Of a stretch of DNA of 63,260 nt, positions 7,737-17,448 are shown piece after piece. Position 1 is the stretch's first letter, and every line of letters begins with the position of its first letter. Origin of the DNA: Planctomycetota bacterium (GTDB taxonomy: Bacteria > Planctomycetota > UBA1135 > GCA-002686595); the NCBI GenBank assembly GCA_016872755.1, contig VGZE01000004.1:1-63260 (forward strand), given 5' to 3'. The notes under the pieces are model-generated. The model was given only the letters and a program-made list of their open reading frames with translations. It made no database searches and was not told where the DNA came from. The position numbers and the translations under genes were made by a program.

Positions 7737-9425
7737 TCAGCGCTCGTCGGCGCCGAGCAACGCGCGTCCGTCCAGCCCGTCCGGCACTGGCAAGGCCGCC
7801 GCCGCGAGCAGCGTCGGCAGTGCATCGACCGTGCGCACGCGCCGCCAGTCCTCGCGGGCACCGAAGCCGGGCCCGAGGAACACGAGCGGAACGCGGCGAT
7901 CGTAGTCGTAGGTCGAGCCGTGCGTCGTTCCGTTTGGGCGCAGGACCAGGTGGCCGGGCGGGTATTGGATCGCGACATCGGGGCTGCGCTCGGCGTCGTA
8001 GGATCGGGCCGCCAGCGCGAACCATGGATCCGGCGCTGCGTCATTCGACTCCGCCGCACCGGCCGCGTGCGCGTGCCCGAAAGCGCAGGCGCCGGCCAGG
8101 TCCTCGCGCGTGTACGCGCGCGCGCACGGCAGTCGCTCGACCAGCAGCTTCCTCAGGTGCCGGCGCAACTCGACTGGATCGGTCTTCGGATCGCGCAGGC
8201 GAGATGGCTTGAGGAACAACGCATGGCCGTCGAACGCGAGCAGTGCGTCGCCCAGGCCGTGCTCGACCAGCGCGACTTCGACTGCGCGCCGCGCATCGCT
8301 CAACGTCGCGTTCGGGATGCGTCGGGCCTCCTGGCCGTTCGCGAGCCTCCGCTCGACGAGATCGGGCACGCCGTGATCCGACGACAGCGCAGCGATCCAG
8401 CCATCCTTGCCGACTCGCGCGTCGAGATCGTCGAACAGGCGCGCGAGCTCGCGGTCGGTGCGCAGCAAGAGATCCGTCACCTCGCGGCTGTAGGGACCGA
8501 GCGCGTGCCCGACCGTGTCGCACCCCGAGAGGCTCACGCACAGCACGTCGGGCACCGCGTCGGCGCCCAGATCCAGTTGCTCGACCGCGCGGCGCGCGAG
8601 ATCGATGCAGAACGAGTCGCCCAGCGGCGTCGCAACGACGAAGGCCGCCAGCTTGCGCGCGCGCTCCCCGGCCGCCGGCGCGCTCGGCCCGGCGTGGGGG
8701 AACTCGATCCCGCCCAGCAGGCCGGGTGATTCTCCGGGCTGGTTGTCCGGCTGGCAGCCGAGCGCATCCGGATCGGCCGGCAGCGCCGGTTCCCAGACCC
8801 AAGGCTTGCCTCCCGGAGTCGCGCGTTCGATCCAGCCCGCGTTCCAGTCCGCGATCCACTTCGGAAGGTCCTTGACGCCCGGCAGAGCGGGCTCGAAGCC
8901 TCCCGCGGAGATGTCCCAGCACACCGCGACCTCGGGGGCCTGGCCGGCCAGCAGGATCGCCGCGCGGTCCTTGACGCTCGCGGAAAAGCTGCGCGAGCCC
9001 GGCGCGCGAAGGCGCACCCAATCGACCAGACCGGGCACGCGCAGCGCTCCGGGCTCTGCGACGGTGGCTTGGAGACCGGACTCGTCGCGCTTGGGCTTCT
9101 CGTTGGCGACCACGCCGTGTCGGCATGGAAACACGCCGGTGGACAGCGTCGCGTGGCCCGGCGCGGTGACCGTGATCGCGTAGTCGATCCACGCATCGCG
9201 ATACCACGTGCCCTGCGAGACGAAGCGGCCCAATCCACCGGTGAGGTGCGGGCGCAGCCGTTCGAGCTGCTCGGGGATCATCTGATCGACGACGATGAAC
9301 GCGATCAGGCGCGGCGGCGCAGGCGCGGCGGATGGGGATCCGTCGACACCTTGGTGGAGAGCCGACGCGGGTGCTGCGAAGGCCAGCATCGAAGCGAAGG
9401 CGAACACCGCGCTCGTGGGGAGCAT
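7737..9425 (-). CDS. Exported alkaline-phosphatase-superfamily phosphodiesterase/phosphatase
   Basis: 562 residues from the ATG at 9425, chosen because it begins a signal peptide (about 1-24, ending APASALH). Metal and nucleophile elements of the alkaline phosphatase superfamily are visible. They are Asp47 in FIVVDQM, the presumptive Thr nucleophile in VTAPGHATLSTGVFP (about 85-99), a CDTVGHALG segment, SSDHGVPDL near residue 360, and a late His in TTHGSTYDYD. This pattern fits type-I phosphodiesterase/nucleotide pyrophosphatase or PafA-like enzymes. The substrate cannot be told from sequence. The gene is divergent from nagB, with starts 73 bp apart. Confidence 0.85.
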   Translation of the reverse strand: MLPTSAVFAFASMLAFAAPASALHQGVDGSPSAAPAPPRLIAFIVVDQMIPEQLERLRPHLTGGLGRFVSQGTWYRDAWIDYAITVTAPGHATLSTGVFPCRHGVVANEKPKRDESGLQATVAEPGALRVPGLVDWVRLRAPGSRSFSASVKDRAAILLAGQAPEVAVCWDISAGGFEPALPGVKDLPKWIADWNAGWIERATPGGKPWVWEPALPADPDALGCQPDNQPGESPGLLGGIEFPHAGPSAPAAGERARKLAAFVVATPLGDSFCIDLARRAVEQLDLGADAVPDVLCVSLSGCDTVGHALGPYSREVTDLLLRTDRELARLFDDLDARVGKDGWIAALSSDHGVPDLVERRLANGQEARRIPNATLSDARRAVEVALVEHGLGDALLAFDGHALFLKPSRLRDPKTDPVELRRHLRKLLVERLPCARAYTREDLAGACAFGHAHAAGAAESNDAAPDPWFALAARSYDAERSPDVAIQYPPGHLVLRPNGTTHGSTYDYDRRVPLVFLGPGFGAREDWRRVRTVDALPTLLAAAALPVPDGLDGRALLGADER

Positions 9426-9498
9426 TCCGGACAGGATACTCGGCGCCGCGCTTCGAGGTTGTCTGGAACTGCCCGCATGCGCAGCATGGTCGCCCTGG

Positions 9499-10248
9499 AT
9501 GGAGTACCGGATCTGCTCACGGACCGAAGCCGACCATGAAGTCGCGGCCGAGATCGCGGCGCTGCTCGAAGAGCGAGCGCGCGGAGGGGCCTCGCTCGTG
9601 CTCGGTCTGGCGACCGGGCGATCGCCGTTGGGCGTGTATCGGGAGCTCGTCGCGCGCCATCGAGCCCACGCGCTGCCTGTGCACGCGCTGCGCACGTTCA
9701 ACCTCGACGAGTACCTGGGGCTCGCACCGGCGGATCCGCGCTCCTTCCAGGCGCAGATGCGCCGCGAGCTGTTCGATCCGCTCGGGCTCGCGCTGAGCCA
9801 GTGGTCGATCCCGCGCGGCGACCTGCCCGAGCAGCTGCGGGATGCGCACATCGCCGAGTACCGCGCCGCGCTGCGTGCCGCCGGCGGCATCGACCTGCAA
9901 CTGCTCGGGCTTGGCCGCAACGGCCACATCGGGTTCAACGAACCTGGCTCGCCGCGCGATGCGCGCGCGCGTGTCGTCGAGCTCGCCGCCAGCACGCGCG
10001 AGGACGCGGCGGGGGAGTTCGGCGCGCTGGAGGCCGTCCCCACGCGCGCGATCTCGCTCGGTGTGGCGGACATCCTCGACGCCCGGCGCATCCGCCTCCT
10101 CGCCTTCGGCGCGCACAAGCACGCGGCGCTGCGTGCGGCGCTCGCTGGGCCGCCGACGGTCGAGCGCCCGCTGTCTTGGCTGCAGCCGCACGCGGATTTT
10201 CGGATCTTCACCGACTGTCCCGACGCGCCGCCCGGCGCTCGGCGTTAG
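9499..10248 (+). CDS. nagB: Glucosamine-6-phosphate deaminase
   Basis: Converts glucosamine-6-phosphate to fructose-6-phosphate and ammonia, the entry of amino sugars into glycolysis. From ATG 9499 the protein is 249 residues, slightly short but complete. Diagnostic blocks are GLATGRSPLGVYREL (about 36-50), FNLDEYLGL (67-75, catalytic-base region), GLGRNGHIGFNEPG (137-150, with His143 and Glu148) and the C-terminal SWLQPHADF. A Gfo/Idh/MocA oxidoreductase follows 37 bp later and a sugar isomerase after that, so a carbohydrate operon is likely. Cell-wall sugar salvage genes occur about 41 kb away. Confidence 0.92.
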   Translation: MEYRICSRTEADHEVAAEIAALLEERARGGASLVLGLATGRSPLGVYRELVARHRAHALPVHALRTFNLDEYLGLAPADPRSFQAQMRRELFDPLGLALSQWSIPRGDLPEQLRDAHIAEYRAALRAAGGIDLQLLGLGRNGHIGFNEPGSPRDARARVVELAASTREDAAGEFGALEAVPTRAISLGVADILDARRIRLLAFGAHKHAALRAALAGPPTVERPLSWLQPHADFRIFTDCPDAPPGARR

Positions 10249-10285
10249 GCTCTGCGCTTCGTCCCCCCGGCGCCACTTGCAGCCC

Positions 10286-11434
10286 ATGCTCGTCCCACTC
10301 TCGATCGCCCTCATCGGCCAGAAATTCATGGGTCGCGCGCACAGCAACGCGTGGCGTCAGGTCGCGCGCTTCTTCGACGTGCCGTTCGAGCCGATCCTGC
10401 ACACGGTGGCGGGCCGCGACGCTCGCGAGCTGGAGGCGTTCGCCGAGCGCTGGGGCTGGGCGCGCGCGACCTGCGACTGGCAGGAGATCGCGCTCGACGA
10501 GTCGATCGCGCTGGTCGATATCGGCACGCCCAATCACGTGCACGCCGAGCAGGCGATCGCGATGCTCGAAGCAGGCAAGCACGTCGCGTGCGAGAAGCCG
10601 CTCGCGGGCACGCTCAGCGATGCGCGCGCGATGCGCGACGCGGCCAAGCGCGCCAAGAAGGCCAAGACCTTCGTGTGGTTCAACTACCGGCGCTGCCCGG
10701 CCGTGGCGCTCGCGCAGCGGCTCGTCGCGGAGGGCCGGATCGGGCGCCTCTACCACGTCCGCGCGCACTATCTGCAGGAGTGGGGCGCGCCGTCGACGCC
10801 CTTCTCGTGGCGCTACTCGAAGAAGGTCGCGGGCTCCGGCGCCCACGGCGATCTGAATGCGCACATCGTCGACATGGCCCGCTTCGTGTCCGGAGACGAG
10901 ATCGCAGAGATCCATGGCGCCGTCGCGCCGACCTTCGTCAAGGAGCGCGTCGACGCGGGGACGAAGAAGAAGGCCAAGTGCGACGTCGACGACGCGGTGC
11001 TGTTCCTGGCGAGCTTCGTTGGAGGGGCGGTCGCGAGCTTCGAGGCCTCACGATTGGCCGCCGGGCACCAGAACGACAACTTCCTCGAGCTGAACGGCTC
11101 GAAGGGCTCGCTGCGCTTCTCGTTCGAGGACATGAACCTGCTGCACTTCCTCGACGCGACCGGCGACGCGCGCACGGCGGGCTGGACGCGCATCATGTGC
11201 ACGAAGGGCGGTGCCCATCCGTACGCGGCCAATTGGTGGCCCGACGCGCACGTGCTCGGCTACGAGCACGGCTTCACGAACATGGCGGCGGACATCCTGC
11301 GCGTGCTCGGCAAGCAGGCGCCCGAGGCGCCGCTGCCTGACTTCGAGGACGCGTACCAGACACAGCGCGTGCTGGAAGCGGCCCTCGTGTCCGCGCGCGA
11401 GCGCTGCGCGATCAAGCTCTCCGAAGTGAAATAG
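10286..11434 (+). CDS. Gfo/Idh/MocA family NAD(P)-dependent oxidoreductase
   Basis: 382 residues from ATG 10286. The N-terminal Rossmann fold opens with SIALIGQKFMGRAHSNAW, in which Q-K-F-M replaces the more usual glycine-rich turn. It contains DIGTPNHVHAEQA and the family signature CEKPLAG (about residue 104 on), whose Lys is the usual catalytic residue. The C-terminal alpha/beta domain carries GSGAHGDLNAHIVDMARFV, matching the GG-x-x-x-D-x-G-x-H-x-x-D region. Substrates in this family are sugars, inositols or their derivatives. The adjacent TIM-barrel isomerase 36 bp downstream is a common partner in sugar or inositol catabolism. Confidence 0.92.
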   Translation: MLVPLSIALIGQKFMGRAHSNAWRQVARFFDVPFEPILHTVAGRDARELEAFAERWGWARATCDWQEIALDESIALVDIGTPNHVHAEQAIAMLEAGKHVACEKPLAGTLSDARAMRDAAKRAKKAKTFVWFNYRRCPAVALAQRLVAEGRIGRLYHVRAHYLQEWGAPSTPFSWRYSKKVAGSGAHGDLNAHIVDMARFVSGDEIAEIHGAVAPTFVKERVDAGTKKKAKCDVDDAVLFLASFVGGAVASFEASRLAAGHQNDNFLELNGSKGSLRFSFEDMNLLHFLDATGDARTAGWTRIMCTKGGAHPYAANWWPDAHVLGYEHGFTNMAADILRVLGKQAPEAPLPDFEDAYQTQRVLEAALVSARERCAIKLSEVK

Positions 11435-11470
11435 AACTCGACCCGACCCCCGGACACCCGCAGGAACCTC

Positions 11471-12514
11471 ATGCCACGCCCCGTTTGTCTCTTCACCGGC
11501 CAATGGGCCGACCTATCCATCGACGCTCTGGGCAAGAAGGCCGCCGCCTTCGGCTACGACGGGCTCGAGCTCGCGTGCTGGGGCGATCACTTCGACGTGC
11601 AGGCGGCGCTGAAGGACCGCTCGTACTGCGCCGCGCACTGGAAGCGCCTGGCGAAGCACGGGCTCAGCTCCTACGCGATCTCGACGCACCTCGTTGGTCA
11701 GGCGGTGTGCGATCGCATCGACGAGCGGCACAAGTCGATCCTGCCGCCGCACGTGTGGGGCGACGGCAAGCCGGCCAAGGTGCAAGAGCGCGCGGCCGCT
11801 GAGATGATGGACACAGCGCGCGCGGCGCGGCGCTTCTTCGACGCGGCGCCCAAGGCCGTGAAGGAGCAGCTCGGCCGCTCAGGCCGCGTGGTCGTCAACG
11901 GCTTCACCGGCTCTTCGATCTGGCACATGGCCTACTCGTTCCCGCCGGTAACACCCGCGATGATCGAGGCCGGCTACAAGGACTTCGCCGACCGCTGGAG
12001 GCCGATCCTGAAGGTCTTCGCCGATGAAGGTGTGCACTTCGCGCTCGAGGTGCACCCGACCGAGATCGCGTTCGACATCGCGAGCACGCGGCGCGCGCTG
12101 CAGGCGATCGGCGGGCATCCGCACTTCGGATTCAACTTCGACCCGAGTCACTTCGGCTACCAGGGTGTCGACTACCTCGCGTTCCTGCGCGAGTTCGGCT
12201 CGCGCGTGTTCAACGTGCACGTGAAGGACGTGTGGTGGTCCGAGAAGCTCGCGCAGGTCGGGACCTTCGGCGGGCACGTCGACTTCGGCACCGACGGACG
12301 CTACTGGGACTTCCGCTCGCCCGGTCGTGGGCGGATCGACTTCGAGGCGATCGTGCGGCTGTTGAACCACGTGAAGTACAACGGACCGCTCACCGTCGAG
12401 TGGGAGGATCCGATGATGGACCGCGAGCACGGAGCAGCCGAAGCGGCCGCCTTCGTGCGCAAGCTCGACTTCCCGCGCTCGAACGTGGCGTTCGACGCGG
12501 CGTTCGCGAACTAG
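11471..12514 (+). CDS. Sugar phosphate isomerase/epimerase (xylose isomerase-like TIM barrel)
   Basis: 347 residues. An AGGA Shine-Dalgarno sits seven bases before ATG 11471. Metal-ligand motifs of AP-endonuclease-2/xylose-isomerase-like barrels are visible: [13 protein letters not shown] (Glu), [13 protein letters not shown] (Asp/His), NVHVKDV (His) and [10 protein letters not shown] (Glu). It follows the Gfo/Idh oxidoreductase and probably acts on the same sugar-derived substrate, for example a keto-sugar or inosose. Its TAG stop shares a CTAG palindrome with the stop of the convergent DUF2007 gene. Confidence 0.88.
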   Translation: MPRPVCLFTGQWADLSIDALGKKAAAFGYDGLELACWGDHFDVQAALKDRSYCAAHWKRLAKHGLSSYAISTHLVGQAVCDRIDERHKSILPPHVWGDGKPAKVQERAAAEMMDTARAARRFFDAAPKAVKEQLGRSGRVVVNGFTGSSIWHMAYSFPPVTPAMIEAGYKDFADRWRPILKVFADEGVHFALEVHPTEIAFDIASTRRALQAIGGHPHFGFNFDPSHFGYQGVDYLAFLREFGSRVFNVHVKDVWWSEKLAQVGTFGGHVDFGTDGRYWDFRSPGRGRIDFEAIVRLLNHVKYNGPLTVEWEDPMMDREHGAAEAAAFVRKLDFPRSNVAFDAAFAN

Positions 12515-12843
12515 GCGAGGCCGGCTCGCTCAGCGCCGCAGTTCCAGCAGGCAGTGAACTGCGCGCCGATCGACTGGCCGCACGCGCACTTCCATGGCGC
12601 GGCATCGACGGTCACGCCGCTCTCCGGAAGCGAGCGCAGCAGCTCCTCGACGATCCGATTCGCCGCGCTCAGGCGTTCGCGATCACGAATCCGCACGTGC
12701 ACCGGGAACAACCCGACCTCGCCGAACCCGAGCATGCAGTTCTCGTTCTCGACGTAGCTCTGGATCCCCGCGTCGTTGAGCGCCTCGGCGAGGTAATGCG
12801 CTTGGAACACCAAGTCGGTTCGGTAGACAGCTGCGTCGGACAC
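12511..12843 (-). CDS. DUF2007-type protein with C-terminal zinc ribbon
   Basis: 110 residues from a GTG start. The N-terminal ~70 residues have the DUF2007 (putative prokaryotic signal-transducing) pattern: a helix [15 protein letters not shown], the strand SYVENEN and a later [22 protein letters not shown]. The C-terminus adds a zinc-binding CACG...CWNCG pair (C-x-C and C-x2-C). Ligand or partner unknown. Its stop overlaps the stop of the convergent sugar isomerase gene by 4 bp. Confidence 0.75.
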   Translation of the reverse strand: MSDAAVYRTDLVFQAHYLAEALNDAGIQSYVENENCMLGFGEVGLFPVHVRIRDRERLSAANRIVEELLRSLPESGVTVDAAPWKCACGQSIGAQFTACWNCGAERAGLA

Positions 12844-12911
12844 GAGAGCCTCCTGTTCGTGCGAACACCCTCGATCCTAGCGCCGATCGAGGAAATGCGC
12901 AGTCACCGGCA

Positions 12912-15083
12912 CTACGCCTTCTTCGAGCCGCGCGCGCCGTAGAGGATCAGCGCGCACAAGAGCGCGAGCATCGCGACGCCGAACCAGTTCTCGCTCGCGA
13001 ACGAATACTTGCTGAGCTTCGCGAGCGCCGGGTGGAATCCCCCGTCACTGTCGTAGCCCTTGGCGAACGACAGCATCGCGGCGCCGATGCCGAGGATCGA
13101 GGCTCCCGCGATCAGTCCCGAGCACCACAGCGTTCCTTCGGGCTCGTCCTCGGCGTCCGGTGTTCGCTTGTAGATCTTGTCTGCGAGCCAGCGCACGCAG
13201 CCGCCGATGAAGACCGGCATCGTCGCGGCGAGCGGCAGGTACACGCCGACCGCGAAAGTCAGCGAGCGCAGCCCGAGCAGCTCGACGAAGATCGCGATCG
13301 CCGCGCCGAGCAGGATCAGGTTCCACGGCAGGCGATTGGTCAGCAGGCCGTCGATCACGACCGACATCAGCTTCGCCTGCGGCGCGCGCAAGCGCCCGGC
13401 TCCGATGCCTTCCTCGCGGTGCACCAGCGCCTGGTTCGTCGCGGGATCGACCAGGTACGCGCCCTCCGCGACGCCCTCGGGCAGGTCGGCCTTCGACAGG
13501 CGGACGTACGCGTACTCGCGCTCGTCCATGGCCGCGCTCGTCACCGTGCCGTCGGCGGACTTCGCTTCGTCCGCCTTCACGCGCGTCGTGCGGTCGGCGC
13601 GCTCGACGAGCGCGCTCGACACCGCGAACGGCTTTTCGAGCACCGTCTCGCGCGCTTCGGCGACGTTGAGCAGGTACGCCGTCCAGCCGACCGCGAGCAC
13701 CGAGGCGAGCACCCCGATCAGCAGCGCGCCCTGTTGCTTGATCGGCGTCGCGCCGACCAGGTACCCGGTCTTCAGGTCTTGCGAGCAGGTGCCCGCGTTG
13801 CTGATCGCGATGCAGACCACCGCGCCGACGATCAGCGCGAGGCGGCTGTACTCCGAGCCCTTCCAGCCGACCAGCAGGAAGGCGCCGCAGGTCGCCATCA
13901 GCACGCCGATCGTCATGCCCGACAGCGGGCAGGAACTCGAGCCGACCTCGCCGGTGATGCGCGAGCTCACGACGCTGAACAGGAAGCCCAGCACGAGGAT
14001 CAGCACGGCGCCGAGCAGCGTCATCTGGAACGCAGGCATCGCCCAGATGAACGCGACGATCGCGAGCGCGCCGAACAGCAGCACCGTCGTCGGCGTGTCG
14101 CGCTCGGTGCGCGGCACGAAGCCGCCCGCCGCCTTGCCGCCGGCTCCGCCGCCGAAGAGCCCCGCGGCCGAGGCCTTGATCGACGTGACGATCGCCGGCA
14201 ACGCGCGGCCGAGCGCGAAGATGCCGCCGATCGCAACCGCGCCGGCGCCGATATGGCGCACGTAGTTGTTCCAGATGTCGCCGGGCTCCATGTCGCGGAT
14301 CAGCGTCGAGGCTGGATCCAGCGGCGCGTCGAGGCCCGCGCCGAACATCGCGATCATCGGCACGAGGATGAAGCTCGCGAGCAGGCTGCCGGCGACCATC
14401 ATCACCGACGTGCGGTAGCCGATGATGTAACCGACGCCGACGAGCTCGGGCGCGAAGTCGCAACCGACCGAGGCGCCCTTGAACTTGGTGAACGTGTGCT
14501 CGAGCGAGACCTTCACGCCGCCGAGCACGGCCTGCAGGCCCTTGAACAGCACGCCGAAACCGAGCCCGATGAAGACCTTGCGCGCGCTCGTGCCGCCCTT
14601 CTCGCCGGCCTGCAGGATCTCGGCACAGGCCTTCCCCTCGGGGTAGCGCAGCACGCCGTGCTCCTTGACGATCAGGTAGCGGCGCAGCGGCACCATCATC
14701 AGCACGCCGAGCAGGCCGCCGGTCAGCGCGATCAGCGTCGTCAGCCCGACCTGCAGCGGGTACCCGAGGTAGATCAGGGCGGGCACGCTGAACACGACGG
14801 CCGCCGCGACCGACTCACCGGCCGAGCCGGTCGTCTGCACGATGTTGTGCTCGAGGATCGCGCGCTGCTGATTGCGGCGCCGCAACGCCCACGCCGCGAG
14901 CACGGCGATCGGCACCGAGGCCGAGACGGTGAGCCCGACCTTCAGCGCGAGATACGTCGACGCTGCGCCGAAGACGATGCCGAGGATCGCGCCGAGCAGC
15001 AGCGCGCGAAAGGTCAGCTCCGGCGCGGTTTCGTCGGGCAGGACTGCGGGACGAAAGACCTCGCCGGAGCTCGTGGCGCTCAT
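12912..15083 (-). CDS. OPT family oligopeptide transporter, second of two tandem paralogues
   Basis: 723 residues with about 14-16 hydrophobic helices. The N-terminus LTFRALLLGAILGIVFGA followed by YLALKVGLTVSAS is the classic OPT opening. It is matched almost block for block by the neighbouring paralogue, as are EHNIVQTTGSAGESVAA, YPEGKACAEIL, ERDTPT and AGTCSQDLKTGYLVGATPIKQQ. OPT proteins import small peptides or metal chelates by proton symport. This copy carries a hydrophilic insertion (about 480-570) with many D, E and R residues, absent from the paralogue. It starts 7 bp after the paralogue's stop, so the two are co-transcribed. Confidence 0.92.
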   Translation of the reverse strand: MSATSSGEVFRPAVLPDETAPELTFRALLLGAILGIVFGAASTYLALKVGLTVSASVPIAVLAAWALRRRNQQRAILEHNIVQTTGSAGESVAAAVVFSVPALIYLGYPLQVGLTTLIALTGGLLGVLMMVPLRRYLIVKEHGVLRYPEGKACAEILQAGEKGGTSARKVFIGLGFGVLFKGLQAVLGGVKVSLEHTFTKFKGASVGCDFAPELVGVGYIIGYRTSVMMVAGSLLASFILVPMIAMFGAGLDAPLDPASTLIRDMEPGDIWNNYVRHIGAGAVAIGGIFALGRALPAIVTSIKASAAGLFGGGAGGKAAGGFVPRTERDTPTTVLLFGALAIVAFIWAMPAFQMTLLGAVLILVLGFLFSVVSSRITGEVGSSSCPLSGMTIGVLMATCGAFLLVGWKGSEYSRLALIVGAVVCIAISNAGTCSQDLKTGYLVGATPIKQQGALLIGVLASVLAVGWTAYLLNVAEARETVLEKPFAVSSALVERADRTTRVKADEAKSADGTVTSAAMDEREYAYVRLSKADLPEGVAEGAYLVDPATNQALVHREEGIGAGRLRAPQAKLMSVVIDGLLTNRLPWNLILLGAAIAIFVELLGLRSLTFAVGVYLPLAATMPVFIGGCVRWLADKIYKRTPDAEDEPEGTLWCSGLIAGASILGIGAAMLSFAKGYDSDGGFHPALAKLSKYSFASENWFGVAMLALLCALILYGARGSKKA

Positions 15084-15090
15084 CTGTGCG

Positions 15091-17145
15091 CTACTTCGCG
15101 TCCGAGGGCTTCATCGCGACCCGATAGAGCACGAAGGCCATGAGGCCGAACATGATCATCGCGAATGCGTCGGGCGAGTTCGCGCCGAAGGCCTCGGCCA
15201 TCGACTTCTGCAGGCTCTCGCCATAGTGCGACAGGTACGCGATGACGGACTGCGTACCTGTCGTGCCGTCGGGCTTGGTGACCTCGAGGTCGACGCCGTT
15301 CAAGGCGCCTACCACGACCCCTGTCAGCGAGCCGCCGGCGACGAGGCCGGTCGCGAACAACATCCCCGACGAGATCTCGCTTTCGGTGCTCGCCTTGCTC
15401 CTCTTGTCGACGAACCCGCGCAGCAGGCCGCCGAGGAAGATCGTGAACGACGTCGCGAACGGCAGGTAGGCGCCGACGGCCCACGCGAGCGGCGACACGC
15501 CGCACAGGAACACGGCGACCGCGAGGCCCGCGCCGACCATGATGTAGCCCCACGGCAGGCTCTGCGACAGCACGCCCTTGATGACGGTCGCCATCAGCGT
15601 CGCCTGCGGCGCCGGCAGCTTGTCGGTGCCGATGCCGTGCTCCATGCCTTCGGGCGCCATGCCCGAGTCGAGCATCTTCATCGTCCAGCCGATCGCGAGC
15701 ACCGATGCGATGACGCCGATGATCAAACCGAACTGCTGCCGTATCGGCGTGGCGCCGACCAGGTAGCCGGTCTTGAGGTCCTGGCTCGTCGCGCCGGCGT
15801 TCGCGGCGGCGATGCACACGATCGCGCCGACCGACAGCGCGATCGGCTGGTTGATGTCGCCCTTGAGGCCCATCGACAGGAACACGAGCGCGGTGCCGAG
15901 CAAGGTCGCGATCGTCATCCCCGAGATCGGGTTCGAGGAGGAACCGATGATCCCGACGATGCGCGAACTCACCGTGACGAACAGGAATCCGAACACGATC
16001 ATCAGCACGGCCATCACGAGCTTGCCGGTGAAGTCGCCGGGCAGAATAGGCAGCGCGGTGAGCACGCCGACGAGACCGAGCGATCCGACCGCGACGACCC
16101 ACATCGGCATGTCGCGCTCGGTGCGCTTGATCGTCCCGGAGCCCCCGCCCTTGCCCATCGACGAGGCCGACTGCGTGATCGCCTTCCAGATCGTCGGCGC
16201 GGTGCGGATCAGCGTGATGATGCCGGCCATCGTGACCGCGCCGGCGCCGATGTAGCGGACGTAGGCCTCGTAGACCTGCCGTGGGCCGCTCGCGCCGGCG
16301 ATCCAACCGTCGCTGCGACCGAGCGCCTTGAGCGACTCGTGTCGCGTTGCCTCGGGGATCAGCAGCGACAACAGCGGGATCAGCACGATCCACGACAGGA
16401 CCGCGCCGGAGGCCATGATCCCGCCGACGCGCGGCCCGAGGATGTATCCGACGCCGAGATACTCGGACGTGGGCTCGGCGGACACCGTTGCGTTGGGCAG
16501 CGTCGAGGTCTTCGGAGTGATGTACACCGGGCTCTCCTTCCAGAGAGCGAAGACCTTCATCAGCACGTTGTAGACGACGGCGAGACCGACGCCCTGGAAC
16601 ACGAGCTTCGCCATGTTCCCGCCCTTCTCGCCGGCGACGAGCACCTCGGCGCACGCCGTGCCTTCCGGGTAGGGGAGCGTCCCGTGCTCGCCGACGATCA
16701 GCGAGCGCCGCAGCGGCACCATGAACAGCACGCCGAGGATGCCGCCGACGCACGCCAGCGTCATGATCTGCATGTACTGGAAATAGTCCTCGCCGTTGGC
16801 GCCCGGCGAGAGGAACAGCATCGCGGGGATCGTGAAGGCGACACCGGCCGCGACGGATTCACCGGCCGAGCCGATCGTCTGCACGATGTTGTTCTCGAGG
16901 ATCGTCGGCCGCCCGAAGATCCGCAGCACCGAGATCGACAGCACCGCGATCGGGATCGAGGCCGAGACCGTCAGGCCCGCACGCAGCGCGAGGTACACGG
17001 TCGCGGCTCCGAAGAGGATCCCGAACAGCGCTCCGAACAGGATCGCCTTCGGAGTGAACTCGGCGACGACCTGATTGTCGGCGATATACGGCTTGTGCTC
17101 GCCGACGGGTTGGGCGGGCGGGGGGGGCGGGGCGGCGTGTCCCAA
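15091..17145 (-). CDS. OPT family oligopeptide transporter, first of two tandem paralogues
   Basis: 684 residues if translation begins at TTG 17145, which I prefer: AGAGGA lies 8 bases upstream and the protein then matches its paralogue's length. Upstream in-frame sequence has no membrane or OPT character. After a proline run (about residues 6-10) come FTPKAILFGALFGILFGA, YLALRAGLTVSAS, ENNIVQTIGSAGESVAAGV, YPEGTACAEVL and TSQDLKTGYLVGATPIRQQ. It probably imports peptides or a metal-ligand complex. The divergent M16 peptidase gene starts 303 bp away, consistent with coupled peptide degradation and uptake. Confidence 0.92.
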   Translation of the reverse strand: MGHAAPPPPPAQPVGEHKPYIADNQVVAEFTPKAILFGALFGILFGAATVYLALRAGLTVSASIPIAVLSISVLRIFGRPTILENNIVQTIGSAGESVAAGVAFTIPAMLFLSPGANGEDYFQYMQIMTLACVGGILGVLFMVPLRRSLIVGEHGTLPYPEGTACAEVLVAGEKGGNMAKLVFQGVGLAVVYNVLMKVFALWKESPVYITPKTSTLPNATVSAEPTSEYLGVGYILGPRVGGIMASGAVLSWIVLIPLLSLLIPEATRHESLKALGRSDGWIAGASGPRQVYEAYVRYIGAGAVTMAGIITLIRTAPTIWKAITQSASSMGKGGGSGTIKRTERDMPMWVVAVGSLGLVGVLTALPILPGDFTGKLVMAVLMIVFGFLFVTVSSRIVGIIGSSSNPISGMTIATLLGTALVFLSMGLKGDINQPIALSVGAIVCIAAANAGATSQDLKTGYLVGATPIRQQFGLIIGVIASVLAIGWTMKMLDSGMAPEGMEHGIGTDKLPAPQATLMATVIKGVLSQSLPWGYIMVGAGLAVAVFLCGVSPLAWAVGAYLPFATSFTIFLGGLLRGFVDKRSKASTESEISSGMLFATGLVAGGSLTGVVVGALNGVDLEVTKPDGTTGTQSVIAYLSHYGESLQKSMAEAFGANSPDAFAMIMFGLMAFVLYRVAMKPSDAK

Positions 17146-17448
17146 GTTTCGAGTCCTCTGGTGGCCGATCGCGCGCCTCGGACGGCGCGGGATCCGCGGT
17201 GACGGGGTCGAAGGTGCCTGGGCGCAACTCCATGTCGCGCCGGGAACTGCGACGGATTCTAGGTGCGCCTCTCCGAACTCGGCAAGCACCTGCACGCACC
17301 GAGGGGTCCGAACCCGTCTACAGATTCGATACGCGCGCCGCCCATTCCGCGCCCCGGCTCCGCATGGTCGCCGCTGCGCTCATCGGCCAGACTAGGCGGT
17401 TCGATCGCCCATGTTCCGGCCAAAACGACACCTTTGACCTCCAACGGC
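17146..17448. other. Divergent intergenic region between OPT transporters and M16 peptidase
   Basis: About 300 bp without a credible gene. It holds a candidate promoter for the OPT pair. Toward the M16 gene I see no good promoter hexamer pair and no clear Shine-Dalgarno. Confidence 0.4.
17256..17285 (-). promoter_or_regulatory. Candidate promoter for the OPT transporter pair
   Basis: On the minus strand a -35-like TTGCCG (17285-17280) and a -10-like TAGAAT (17261-17256) are 18 bp apart. The predicted leader to the TTG start is about 105 nt. TTGCCG also appears as the -35-like element of another candidate at 22604-22631. Confidence 0.35.

Noticed and set aside
13032-17202. Two long plus-strand frames opposite the OPT transporter genes
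   Set aside because: The products are dominated by R, D, H, A and Q in low-complexity runs, while the minus strand encodes clear multi-helix OPT proteins.
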